Source of the DNA: an uncultured Methylococcaceae bacterium
GTDB lineage: Bacteria; Pseudomonadota; Gammaproteobacteria; Methylococcales; Methylomonadaceae
Length of the DNA: 64,000 bases
Assembly: GCA_903908165.1 (NCBI GenBank)
Contig: CAIVQX010000009.1
Span: 1-64,000 of the forward strand
Reading direction: 5' to 3'
Positions 21,839 through 31,866 of this stretch are shown here, in pieces (position 1 is the stretch's first letter; the number at the start of each line of letters is the position of its first letter). The position numbers and the translations under genes were made by a program. The notes below the pieces were generated by a model. It saw nothing but the letters and a program-made list of their open reading frames with translations, was not told where the DNA came from and searched no databases.

Positions 21839-23653
21839 TTAGTTCGGGGGTGTGGTATTTTGCTCAGGCAAAAATCCGCCCGCCTGCATAGTCCACATAT
21901 GATGATACAAGCCTTTCTGAGCTAATAATTGCTCGTGCTGACCATCCTCTACAATGCGGCCTTGATCAAATACTAAAATGCGATCTAAATGTGCAATCGT
22001 TGATAAGCGGTGAGCAATAACGATGACAGTCTTTCGTCCCATGGCAAGATCTAGGCTTTCTTGAATAGTTTTTTCAGTAACTGAATCCAGACTTGATGTC
22101 GCCTCATCCAAGATTAAAATAGGTGCGTCTTTTAGTAGAACACGCGCAATTGCAATTCGTTGGCGTTGCCCGCCGGATAATTTTACTCCCCGTTCACCAA
22201 CCAAAGAATCATAACCATCTGGCATTATTTTAATAAATTCATCGGCATGTGCTTGCTTTGCGGCTAGTTGAATTGCTTTATCAGATACATCTAAACGCCC
22301 ATAGCCTATGTTTTCTTTAAGGCTACGATGAAATAGACTAGGGTCTTGTGGTATCAAGCTGATTTGTTCATGAAGTGAGTCTTGCAAGATATACTGAATA
22401 TCTTCGCCATCGATGAGGATTTTTCCACCTTGTGGTTGGTAGCTACGTAACATCAGGCTTACAAAAGTCGATTTTCCAGAGCCTGAAAAACCTACCAAGC
22501 CGACTCGCTGTCCTCCTTGAATAACTACATTTAATTGATCAAATACTGGGCGTTGGGAATCATAACTAAAATTTACATTACAAAATTCAATTCTACCTTG
22601 GTTTATGGTTAAAGGTGATGCATCTGGTTTATCTACAATTTCATGAGGTTGAACAATGGTATCAACGCCATTTGCGATATTACCCACATATTCAAAAAAC
22701 TCTAAAAATCGCCGAGTTAAATTTCGCGCATCATTGATAATAAGTAATGCGAGACCGATGCTCATAGTAAAAGCACCTACAGTGATTATGTTGCTATCCC
22801 ATAGAGTTAAAGCATAATAAACTGTACTTACTTTTAGTATTGCAGCGGCAATAAATTGAAACCATCGAATGCGTTCCATATACCAAAAAGTTCGTCGCCC
22901 CGACTTAACTTCCGTCTCCAAAAAACCATCCAGATACTGCCGTTCAAAATGTAAGCGTGCAAATAGCTTGGCATTTAGACTGTTAGTTACTGCATCGACT
23001 ATTTTGCCATTAACTTGGCTACGAGTTGCTGCATAAGCTTGTGCGTATGGTTGACATCGTTTTGCTAAAAAATACGATAGGCTTACATACACAAATACCC
23101 AGCCCGCAACCATCAAACCTAACCCTTGATTTACGTTTAATAATAAAGCAATAGAAATTGTAAAAGTAACCAGAATAGGCCAAAAGTCACATAAAATAGA
23201 CCAGGCAGTATGATTGACACTCATGGCTGTTTCGCTAATTCGATGAGCTAATGCGCCGGCAAAATGACTGCCAAAATAGCGTGGCGAATGATATTGTAAA
23301 TAAGCGTATAACGCTTTTGTTGTATATTGGCGTAAGCGAGGGCCCATAATAATTAATATGGCTCCGCTAGTTCGGCTAAACACTATTTCAGCTATATTCA
23401 AGCTAACCAGTAATAATAAAGGTACTCGTAAGTTTTCTAGCAGTGGCGTCCCATTCGATTGTGCTACGCTATCCATAATTGATTTAATTGCATAGGGCAC
23501 CAAAATGTTACCTGTCGCCTGTCCGGTCTCCATAATCAACATTAAAATAATCCAACCTTTAAATCGGGCTAGACAATGCATAATGAAATGAATAGTGCCA
23601 GTGGGTAACAAAGGCGCTTCTGAAGCTCGTTGAAAATCTTTATTCTTAGGCAT
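21839..23653 (-). CDS. ABC transporter, fused permease/ATP-binding (exporter type)
   Basis: Walker A GFSGSGKST, signature LSGGQRQRIAIAR, Walker B ILILDEATSSLD, N-terminal TMs. Confidence 0.95.
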   Translation of the reverse strand: MPKNKDFQRASEAPLLPTGTIHFIMHCLARFKGWIILMLIMETGQATGNILVPYAIKSIMDSVAQSNGTPLLENLRVPLLLLVSLNIAEIVFSRTSGAILIIMGPRLRQYTTKALYAYLQYHSPRYFGSHFAGALAHRISETAMSVNHTAWSILCDFWPILVTFTISIALLLNVNQGLGLMVAGWVFVYVSLSYFLAKRCQPYAQAYAATRSQVNGKIVDAVTNSLNAKLFARLHFERQYLDGFLETEVKSGRRTFWYMERIRWFQFIAAAILKVSTVYYALTLWDSNIITVGAFTMSIGLALLIINDARNLTRRFLEFFEYVGNIANGVDTIVQPHEIVDKPDASPLTINQGRIEFCNVNFSYDSQRPVFDQLNVVIQGGQRVGLVGFSGSGKSTFVSLMLRSYQPQGGKILIDGEDIQYILQDSLHEQISLIPQDPSLFHRSLKENIGYGRLDVSDKAIQLAAKQAHADEFIKIMPDGYDSLVGERGVKLSGGQRQRIAIARVLLKDAPILILDEATSSLDSVTEKTIQESLDLAMGRKTVIVIAHRLSTIAHLDRILVFDQGRIVEDGQHEQLLAQKGLYHHMWTMQAGGFLPEQNTTPPN

Positions 23654-23658
23654 GATGT

Positions 23659-23931
23659 TTAATTATGATCACTTTTTCCGTTTTTAAGCCAGTCAGCACA
23701 TTCTTGCCCTAACTCACTGATAGCCCGAACTTCATATTCGGTGCACTCATCTGTAGTAAGCGGGTCTATACAGCATCCATTTTGTTGCATTTAAGTAGTC
23801 CCTGATTTTGCATACGTGACAATAATGATGTCATTTTCTCGAAATTGAAAGTCATTCCAGATCGTCGAATCAAAGTGATGGTTTTGTAGTTCTCTTACCT
23901 TAGTTGTTATCGCTTCTTGGTTGGACATCAT
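23659..23931 (-). pseudogene. Sulfotransferase remnant: N-terminus and C-terminus joined in one frame with an in-frame TAA; central region absent
   Basis: Hand translation MMSNQEAITTKVRELQNHHFDSTIWNDFQFRENDIIIVTYAKSGTT*MQQNGCCIDPLTTDECTEYEVRAISELGQECADWLKNGKSDHN*, matching the PAPS-binding TYAKSGTTW and the C-terminal ELGxECAxWL hallmarks of sulfotransferases. Confidence 0.8.
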
Positions 23932-24134
23932 TACCTTTTATTAAAGAGTATTGTCAATTAACTCTACATTTATGAAATGGGTATTATATTTAACCAGCTT
24001 AAATTTATATCCTAGGGTAATTATTTTGTCATAATAGTTTTCTAAAAAAATAGTATTGTTTAAACTGGATAATCTAAATTTTAAGCATGATAGACTACAG
24101 CTAATAATTGATAACTTTAATTAAGGACATCCTT

Positions 24135-24194
24135 ATGTCAAAAAACAACGCTCTGCTTTTAAACATTAAATTAACATCTATAAGCCATGTTTAA
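24135..24194 (+). CDS. Possible 19-aa upstream ORF overlapping folP start
   Basis: aagga Shine-Dalgarno at proper spacing, MSKNNALLLNIKLTSISHV, stop overlaps folP ATG (ATGTTTAA). Confidence 0.35.
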   Translation: MSKNNALLLNIKLTSISHV

Positions 24195-25011
24195 CTCGTC
24201 AGAAAAGCCGCTAATTATGGGTATTCTAAATGTTACTCCAGACAGTTTTTCTGATGGTGGACATTTTAACAACATTACCTCTGCATTAATGCAAGTGGAA
24301 AAAATGTTAAATGATGGCGCTGATATCATTGATATTGGTGGTGAATCAACTCGACCTTATTCCATTTCGGTCTCATCCGGCGAACAAGTTCAGCGGGTCA
24401 TACCGATTATTAAAGCTATTCGAAAGCAACTATCAAGTACAGTCCAAATTAGTATCGATACTCGACTAAGTTCTGTGGCCAAATTAGCTTTGGCGGAAGG
24501 CGCTAATATCATTAATGATATATCTGCTGGATACAATGATCCTAATATATTGAATGTTGCAGCAGACTATGACTGTCCGATTATATTGATGCATATTAAA
24601 GGCACGCCTCAAACAATGCAGGATAATCCAAGTTACGATAATGTCGTTCCTGATGTCCTTGCGAGTTTGCACATCAGTGCAGAACGGGCAAAACAAGTAG
24701 GTATCAAACAAAACAAAATTATACTCGACCCTGGTATTGGTTTTGGCAAAACCAATGAGCATAATTTAAAGCTTTTAGGGCATTTAAATCAATTTGTCGA
24801 AACTGGATATCCTATTTTATTAGGCACAAGTCGAAAGAAATTTTTAAATAAAATAACTTCCACAGAAAAGCCCGAAGACTTAGCGCTTGCGACTGCAGTA
24901 ACATCTGCATTAGCAGTAATGGCTGGTGTTAAAGTGCTACGTGTTCATGATGTCAAAGAAAATAGACAAGCAGTTGATGTTGCTTGGGCAATTAAGCAGA
25001 GTTCTCATTAA
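24187..25011 (+). CDS. folP: Dihydropteroate synthase
   Basis: IMGILNVTPDSFSDGG, DIIDIGGESTRP, DPGIGFGKTNEHNL. Confidence 0.98.
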   Translation: MFNSSEKPLIMGILNVTPDSFSDGGHFNNITSALMQVEKMLNDGADIIDIGGESTRPYSISVSSGEQVQRVIPIIKAIRKQLSSTVQISIDTRLSSVAKLALAEGANIINDISAGYNDPNILNVAADYDCPIILMHIKGTPQTMQDNPSYDNVVPDVLASLHISAERAKQVGIKQNKIILDPGIGFGKTNEHNLKLLGHLNQFVETGYPILLGTSRKKFLNKITSTEKPEDLALATAVTSALAVMAGVKVLRVHDVKENRQAVDVAWAIKQSSH

Positions 25012-25285
25012 ACTTAATGCTATTTTTAATAGCTTGTGCGATTGTTCTAATAATTCGGCAAGGTTGGAAATGTTAGTGCAAATTGCTAATAATGCTTGAA
25101 ACATCATGATGCGTTGATACTAGAAGAAGCGATCCTAATTGAAGTTAAGTAAAGGAGAGCTTTTCAAGAGTCAATGTAGTTAAAGTTTTTACCTCATGTC
25201 CTCTATTGTTAACGTGAATAAAAAATTAAAAAGCCTTTTAGAACAAATGCTTGAAGTTATACAGGTATAGAAAAGCATAGTGTTA

Positions 25286-25341
25286 TTTTGTTCAGTACAA
25301 TTTTTGTCAATGTTTTGTATAGTTTTGTGCTAACATATAAT
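25286..25341 (+). promoter_or_regulatory. Putative promoter with spaced TTTTGT repeats upstream of the MerR/B12 regulator
   Basis: TTTTGT at 25286, 25302, 25313, 25323; TATAAT at 25336-25341. Confidence 0.45.
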
Positions 25342-25367
25342 TTTTATTTTGAGACAACTATGTAAAC

Positions 25368-26336
25368 ATGACTAGCACTAGTGATGAATCAGCTCAATAC
25401 TTAATTAAAACAGTCTCAAAAAGGTCTGGCGTTAAATCTGATCTTGTAAGAGCTTGGGAGAGACGCTATCAGGCAGTTACGCCGACCCGGACCTCTGGTG
25501 GTCATCGAATATATACCGACCAAGATATTGCTCGTTTAAAACTTCTCAATCAGGCAACTAGCAATGGTCATAGCATTAGTCAAATTGCTAGACTTTCTCT
25601 TGAAGATCTAAAAAATCTAGTAAAAAGTGAATCTGAATCAATCCCGCAGCCTCCACATATAATCCCTTCTAGTAGTGACAGGTTATATATTGCTGCGGAT
25701 TATATGGAAAAATGTTACGCCGCTGTTTTAGCTTTTGACCCTAAAGCCCTTGAGTCTCATTTTGAAAATGCAATCGTAGAGCTTGGCTCTGAGATATTTA
25801 TTGAGCACTTGCTAACACCTCTGTTAACTAGAATTGGTGAGCGTTGGAAAGCCGGGGAACTGAGACCGGTTCACGAACATATGACTTCATCTGTTATTCG
25901 TTCACTTGCTTATATTTTACGTAACAATAAACCCCGGGCAGAAAATGCGCCCAGAATGGTTGTTAGTACGCCGATTGATCAATTGCACGAGTTAGGTGCT
26001 TTACTTGCTGCCATCATGGCAGAACTTAGTGATTGGCAAGTGACTTACCTTGGGACAAATCTCCCTGCCGAAGAAATAGCTGCAGCTATTAAATATACTA
26101 ATGCCCGTGCTGTGACTCTCAGCATCAGTTTTGCTGCCAATGATCACGTTGTTGCAAAAGAACTTAGAAGACTGAGAAAATTAATTGGTCCTGATATAGC
26201 GATTATTGTTGGAGGTAGAGCCGCTGAGTATTACCAAGATATTTTAAATGAAGTCGGAGTTGTAAATATTCAAAGTTACGCCCATTTTAGACAAATTCTG
26301 GCTGAACTTGCCCTAAAGCAAGAAAACCAGAATTGA
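25368..26336 (+). CDS. MerR-family regulator with cobalamin-binding C-terminus (CarH/LitR-like)
   Basis: MerR HTH VSKRSGVKSDLVRAWERRYQAVTPTRTSGGHRIYTDQDI; WKAGELRPVHEH (Wx9EH); HELGALLAAIM; GG at IIVGGRAA. Confidence 0.9.
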   Translation: MTSTSDESAQYLIKTVSKRSGVKSDLVRAWERRYQAVTPTRTSGGHRIYTDQDIARLKLLNQATSNGHSISQIARLSLEDLKNLVKSESESIPQPPHIIPSSSDRLYIAADYMEKCYAAVLAFDPKALESHFENAIVELGSEIFIEHLLTPLLTRIGERWKAGELRPVHEHMTSSVIRSLAYILRNNKPRAENAPRMVVSTPIDQLHELGALLAAIMAELSDWQVTYLGTNLPAEEIAAAIKYTNARAVTLSISFAANDHVVAKELRRLRKLIGPDIAIIVGGRAAEYYQDILNEVGVVNIQSYAHFRQILAELALKQENQN

Positions 26337-26367
26337 TAGTTGATTTATAACTCATTGTTATTTCTTT

Positions 26368-26796
26368 ATGAGTTTTTGGAAAACTAAAAAATTATCTGAA
26401 ATGAGTATAGATGAATGGGAGTCACTATGTGACAATTGCGGAAAATGTTGTCTCCATAAGCTGGAAGATGAGAAGACTGAAAAAATAGTTTTTACTAATG
26501 TCGCCTGTAAGCTTATTAACCTGACTACCTGTCGATGTACAAAATATAGTAAACGAACTGAATTAGTTCCGGAATGTTTGGATTTAAGAGAGTTGGATAT
26601 TGATAGGTATGGCTGGTTGCCATCTACTTGCGCATACCGACTTCTTAATGATGACAAAGAATTACCATCATGGCATCCATTAATATCAGGAAACTCTGCC
26701 AGTGTAAAAAGGGCTGGGGTTTCAATTAACAGTTACGCTATAAAAGAATCAAATGCTATAGATTTCGAAGATCATATTATTGAATGGTTAAAATAG
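26368..26796 (+). CDS. YcgN-family cysteine-cluster protein (UPF0260)
   Basis: WESLCDNCGKCCLHKLEDE, CKLINLTTCRCTKYSKR. Confidence 0.9.
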   Translation: MSFWKTKKLSEMSIDEWESLCDNCGKCCLHKLEDEKTEKIVFTNVACKLINLTTCRCTKYSKRTELVPECLDLRELDIDRYGWLPSTCAYRLLNDDKELPSWHPLISGNSASVKRAGVSINSYAIKESNAIDFEDHIIEWLK

Positions 26797-26829
26797 AATA
26801 CTAAGTAGCTATGGGGATATCTCGAGTAT

Positions 26830-27345
26830 TTAGGGTTTAAGATTAATAATCAATCCAGCGCCATCAACCGACTTTAGCTTTTCTCCTTGGGGCTCAGGTG
26901 TCATCAGAAAATCACCATCTAATTCTATATGCCGAGATTCTTTTTTTGCTTTAGTATCAAAATAATTAGCAGATTTATTTTTTTCCACCTGCTGTTGATC
27001 AAGTAATAAATCAGTACTTCCTGTGCTTCTAAAAGGTATAGATAAATCTAATATTTTTTCGATCTCGTTCTTCTCAATAGTATTATCACTAATAGGTTTT
27101 TTTATTTTTGAATCAACTTTAATTTTCTGGTGTTTGCTTTTTTCTGTGCTTTCTGACAGATTTATTTTTTTTATTCCTTGAGGTTGCTTAATTTCATAAG
27201 ACTTGGAATTGATCGTAGCTTTTTGTCTCTCCAGAACTAAAACGTCTTTTTCAACCAAATTATCAAACCCACTCAGAAATAACCATGAGCTGGTTATAAA
27301 GCTTAATAAAAATACTCGGTAAATGCTCATGTTAAATTTTACCAC
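26830..27345 (-). CDS. Hypothetical secreted/periplasmic protein
   Basis: 171-aa ORF with N-terminal hydrophobic segment; low complexity Lys/Glu rich. Confidence 0.5.
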   Translation of the reverse strand: MVKFNMSIYRVFLLSFITSSWLFLSGFDNLVEKDVLVLERQKATINSKSYEIKQPQGIKKINLSESTEKSKHQKIKVDSKIKKPISDNTIEKNEIEKILDLSIPFRSTGSTDLLLDQQQVEKNKSANYFDTKAKKESRHIELDGDFLMTPEPQGEKLKSVDGAGLIINLKP

Positions 27346-27623
27346 TCCAGTTATAGAGTACCTGAGCCACTTAAAAAACTACCAAGAATGATTAAAGCTG
27401 ACATAGGTTATTATCCCCTACGATATCACAGCAATTATTTGTTATACAAGGCGTATTTTGGTAATCAGCATCTGTTTCTTTTCAATTCAGCGTTATATTT
27501 TTAGCCTATAAATTTATAATATTTCCCAAATAACATTGAGATAAAATCGGATACTGGTAAATCTGAACGCTGTTTCTCGAAAGAAACTGGAAAAAATTCG
27601 AAGCTGATTGATACGTCAGGCAT

Positions 27624-27653
27624 AAAAAAAGCCCCGATCAGATCGGAGCCTTT
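27624..27653 (-). terminator. Intrinsic terminator for tRNA-Phe pair
   Basis: Minus strand GGCTCCGATCTGATCGGGGCTTTTTTT. Confidence 0.8.
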
Positions 27654-27661
27654 AGAATTCA

Positions 27662-27737
<76 letters not shown>

Positions 27738-27766
27738 TTTAGAAGTGTTGCTTAGTTTTTTGTAAT

Positions 27767-27842
<76 letters not shown>

Positions 27843-28156
27843 GTAACTACAAAAGACGATCATTAGACTTTATTACGTTGCTCTAGTCAATAAAAAATGT
27901 AAATTTATTCGAGTAGGGTACTCCTAAAATACTCGCTTTTCTTACCCTAAAGTTGATAACGAACTCGAAAACTTTCACTGTTGAGAATGAACTATTTAAA
28001 CTTTAGTGTTAGTCGAACTTAAAGGATTGCTATTTTCTAAAGTATAAAGGTGGAAAGCACTAGATTTAATGAGACATTTTGATATTGAACCTATAAACGA
28101 TTTGGCTTTAAAGTATGATAATATTTTCAATCAAAGTATTTTTTTAAAAGGCGAGC

Positions 28157-29602
28157 ATGAAAGCAAATATCGGTTTAATCGGTTTGGCAGTAATGGGACA
28201 AAATCTGGTTCTTAACATGAACGACCATGGTTTTAAAGTTGCGGTTTATAACCGGACTACCAGCACAGTTGATGAATTTTTAGACGGTCCGGCAAAAGAT
28301 ACTCTGGTGGTTGGGACACATTCGCTTGAAGCTTTGGTTGATAGTCTTGCTAGTCCTCGAATTGTCATGTTGATGGTAAAGGCGGGTGAGGTTGTTGATC
28401 AGTATATTGATAAGTTAGTGCCGCTATTATCGGCGGGCGATATCATTGTTGATGGCGGCAATTCTTTATTTACAGATACTAATCGGCGGACAGCAGCACT
28501 AAAAGCCATCAATATTAACTATATTGGTACTGGTGTGTCTGGGGGTGAAGAAGGCGCAAGACACGGGCCTTCAATCATGCCGGGCGGAAATAAAGCTGCT
28601 TGGCCTGTGGTTAAACCTATTTTTCAGGCTATCAGTGCTCATGTCGAAGGCGATCCTTGTTGTGAATGGGTCGGTGAAAATGGCGCCGGTCATTACGTTA
28701 AGATGGTTCATAACGGTATTGAGTATGGTGATATGCAGTTGATTTGCGAGGCTTATCAATTATTGTCTGAAGGGTTAGGTTTAAATGCGGATGAAATGCA
28801 TGCGATATTTTCTGAATGGAATAAAGGTGAATTAAGCTCGTATTTAATCGAAATTACAGCAGCCATTTTGGCGTATAAAGACGAAGATGGATTGCCTTTG
28901 GTGGATAAGATTCTTGATACTGCCGGCCAGAAAGGTACTGGTAAATGGACAGGTATTAACGCTTTGGACTTGGGGATTCCTTTAACACTAATCGGTGAAT
29001 CGGTGTTTGCACGCTGTTTGTCAGCTCAAAAATCAGAAAGAGTGAAAGCTGCTCAGGTATTACCTAAGCACACACAAGCCTTCTCTGGTGACAAAAAAGT
29101 TATGATTGAGGCAATTCGTGATGCCTTGTACGCTGCCAAAATTATTTCTTATGCACAAGGCTTTCGCTTAATGCGAGAAGCTTCCAAAGAATATAACTTA
29201 TCACTGAATTATGGTGAAATTGCCTTGATGTGGCGTGGTGGGTGTATTATTCGAAGTCAATTCTTAAATGATATTAAGCAAGCTTACACAGGTAATCCAG
29301 AGTTGGAAAATCTGCTGTTAGCTGATTTTTTTGTAGATGCCATGAAGCAAGCTGATACAGGGTGGCGTAAAGCTGTGGTACTCGGTATTGAACTGGGTAT
29401 TCCAACACCAGCATTTTCATCTGCGTTGGCTTATTATGATGGTTATCGAACAGAACGTTTGCCGGCCAATTTATTACAAGCCCAGCGAGATTATTTTGGT
29501 GCACATACCTATGAGCGGACAGATAAACCCAGGGGTGAATTTTTTCACACCGACTGGACAGGCCATGGCGGCAAGACAGCGTCTTCTACTTATACTGTGT
29601 AA
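28157..29602 (+). CDS. gnd: 6-phosphogluconate dehydrogenase (decarboxylating)
   Basis: GLIGLAVMGQNLVLNMNDHGF, GTGVSGGEEGARHGPSIMPGG, NGAGHYVKMVHNGIEYGDMQ. Confidence 0.98.
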   Translation: MKANIGLIGLAVMGQNLVLNMNDHGFKVAVYNRTTSTVDEFLDGPAKDTLVVGTHSLEALVDSLASPRIVMLMVKAGEVVDQYIDKLVPLLSAGDIIVDGGNSLFTDTNRRTAALKAININYIGTGVSGGEEGARHGPSIMPGGNKAAWPVVKPIFQAISAHVEGDPCCEWVGENGAGHYVKMVHNGIEYGDMQLICEAYQLLSEGLGLNADEMHAIFSEWNKGELSSYLIEITAAILAYKDEDGLPLVDKILDTAGQKGTGKWTGINALDLGIPLTLIGESVFARCLSAQKSERVKAAQVLPKHTQAFSGDKKVMIEAIRDALYAAKIISYAQGFRLMREASKEYNLSLNYGEIALMWRGGCIIRSQFLNDIKQAYTGNPELENLLLADFFVDAMKQADTGWRKAVVLGIELGIPTPAFSSALAYYDGYRTERLPANLLQAQRDYFGAHTYERTDKPRGEFFHTDWTGHGGKTASSTYTV

Positions 29603-29631
29603 CTAACCATATATCATTTACTGAGTTTTTT

Positions 29632-31116
29632 ATGAACGCTGATCCTTGTACATACGTTATTTTTGGTTCTACTGGAAATCTTTCAAGAATTAAATTAATG
29701 CCAGCCCTTTATCATCTTGATGTGGCTAATCAATTGCCTAATGGAACTCGTATCTTGGCGATTGGGCGAAGACCATGGGATCAACAGAAATGGCTTAGTG
29801 AAGTTAGGGATATGGTTGTAGCAAAAACAAAAGACGATTTCGATGAGACGGTCTTTCAGCGCTTTAGTGAACGCCTACAATATCATCAAGGTGATATAGG
29901 AGAAGCTAAATGCTATTCACAGCTTGCTGGGCTGCTAAATGAAAAAAATAATTTCCCTAAAAATATGGCTTTTTACTTGTCTATAAGTCCTGCTGACTTT
30001 GGAACGGTTATGGAAATGTTGAGTAATAATCAGTTGTTTAATGAAGATGTCGGTTGGCGGCGAGTTATTATCGAAAAACCTTTTGGATATGATCTGGATA
30101 GTGCGGAAGCTCTACAAAAACGTATCAGTCATTATTTAAGAGAAGAGCAAATTTACCGTATCGATCATTATCTGGGCAAAGGCATGGTGCAAAATGTATT
30201 AGTATTTCGTTTTGCAAATGTCATGCTTGAGCCCATATGGAATCGTAATTATATTGATCATATTCAAATTACCCATTCGGAAGAGCTTGGCATAGAAGGT
30301 CGTGGTGATTATTACAATAGTGCCGGTGCCATGAGGGACATGTTGCAAAGTCATTTGCTTCAATTATTAGCTTTAGTGACAATGGAGCCTCCTGCATCAA
30401 TGGAGGCAGAATCTTTGAGGGATGAAAAAGTTAAGGTTTTAAAGTCTATTCGCCCGATTCCCAAAGAAGCAGTACACGGACATGCGTTTAGAGGTCAATA
30501 TGCACAGGGTCATATTCAAGGAAAAAAGGTAAATGGCTATTTGCAGGAAGAAAATATCCCTGCTAACAGCGTGACAGAAACCTATGCATCCATGAAGCTT
30601 TATATTGATAACTGGCGTTGGCGTGGTGTGCCAATGTACTTGCGTACCGGTAAACGTATGGCCAAAGCGCAATCAACTATTTCAATTTGTTTTCGTCACC
30701 CACCATTACAGTTCTTTCGCGATACTAATGTACATTGTATGAATCAGAATTGGGTTTTGTTAGGTATACAGCCCGAAGAATTTATTCGTATTGAAATGAC
30801 GGTAAAAGAACCGGGTCTAGAGATGCGTACAAGAACTCGCAGTCTTGATGCCAGTTTTAGAAATGAAGATGAAAAAGCTATCGATGCTTATGAGGATTTG
30901 TTACAGGATGTTTTGAAAGGTGATCGATCGTTATTTCTTCGTTTTGATGAAGTTGAATATGCGTGGCGTATTGTTGACCCGATATTGCAAACTTGGGCTA
31001 ATGAGCGTGATTATATTGCAACCTATCCTGCAGGTTCTTGGGGTCCTGAGGATAGTCGGCTGTTTGATAAAAGTGCCCAATCTTGGCGAAGTTCACTTAC
31101 TCCGGAGTGCAAATAA
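29632..31116 (+). CDS. zwf: Glucose-6-phosphate 1-dehydrogenase
   Basis: IFGSTGNLSRIKLMPALYHL, RIDHYLGKGMVQNVLVFRFAN. Confidence 0.98.
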   Translation: MNADPCTYVIFGSTGNLSRIKLMPALYHLDVANQLPNGTRILAIGRRPWDQQKWLSEVRDMVVAKTKDDFDETVFQRFSERLQYHQGDIGEAKCYSQLAGLLNEKNNFPKNMAFYLSISPADFGTVMEMLSNNQLFNEDVGWRRVIIEKPFGYDLDSAEALQKRISHYLREEQIYRIDHYLGKGMVQNVLVFRFANVMLEPIWNRNYIDHIQITHSEELGIEGRGDYYNSAGAMRDMLQSHLLQLLALVTMEPPASMEAESLRDEKVKVLKSIRPIPKEAVHGHAFRGQYAQGHIQGKKVNGYLQEENIPANSVTETYASMKLYIDNWRWRGVPMYLRTGKRMAKAQSTISICFRHPPLQFFRDTNVHCMNQNWVLLGIQPEEFIRIEMTVKEPGLEMRTRTRSLDASFRNEDEKAIDAYEDLLQDVLKGDRSLFLRFDEVEYAWRIVDPILQTWANERDYIATYPAGSWGPEDSRLFDKSAQSWRSSLTPECK

Positions 31117-31800
31117 ATGCAACATAACAGTCGTTGGCATCTACTAGAAACAGCCGATGAGGTCGCGTTGGCTGTATATGATGAAATTCTCGAGGCTGCA
31201 CAAGAAGCCATTAAGCGACAAGGTAAGTTTAAGTTGGTTCTGGCTGGTGGCAGTACGCCCGAAAAAGTCTATAAATTACTAGCAAAGTCTGATGCAGATT
31301 GGGCTAGATGGTATATTTATTATGGTGATGAGCGTTGTTTGCCGGTGGATCATGCCGAGAGAAACAGCTTAATGGCTACGCATTGTTTTTTGGAGAACGT
31401 TGCTATTCCTGAAGCACATGTTTTCACAATGCCAGCTGAATTAGGTCCAGAAATAGGAGCCAAAGAATATCGAGAAATTGTTATTAATGCTCTTCCATTT
31501 GACATGGTTTTATTAGGGATGGGCGAAGATGGACATACGGCAAGTTTGTTCCCTGGACACCAGCATAAACAAGATGAATTAGTTCATGCTGTTTATAATT
31601 CACCTAAGCCTCCTTCAGAAAGAATGTCTATCAGTGCAGAAGCATTGAGTAGTACGCATCAACTTATAATTATGGTAACAGGTGCAAATAAACAAGACGC
31701 AGTTAATGCGTGGCGCTCAGGTCAAGACTTACCTGTTGCTACTATAAATCCAAAAAACACTATTGATATATACATAGATAAAGATGCCTTTAAGTCATAA
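31117..31800 (+). CDS. pgl: 6-phosphogluconolactonase
   Basis: LVLAGGSTPEKVYKLLA, YYGDERCLPVDHAERN, LLGMGEDGHTASLFPG. Confidence 0.97.
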   Translation: MQHNSRWHLLETADEVALAVYDEILEAAQEAIKRQGKFKLVLAGGSTPEKVYKLLAKSDADWARWYIYYGDERCLPVDHAERNSLMATHCFLENVAIPEAHVFTMPAELGPEIGAKEYREIVINALPFDMVLLGMGEDGHTASLFPGHQHKQDELVHAVYNSPKPPSERMSISAEALSSTHQLIIMVTGANKQDAVNAWRSGQDLPVATINPKNTIDIYIDKDAFKS

Positions 31801-31866
31801 CAAAGTCGTGTAAAAGAAGATTTATTCACACACTATTAGATTTAATAAATTACAGTATATAAAAGC

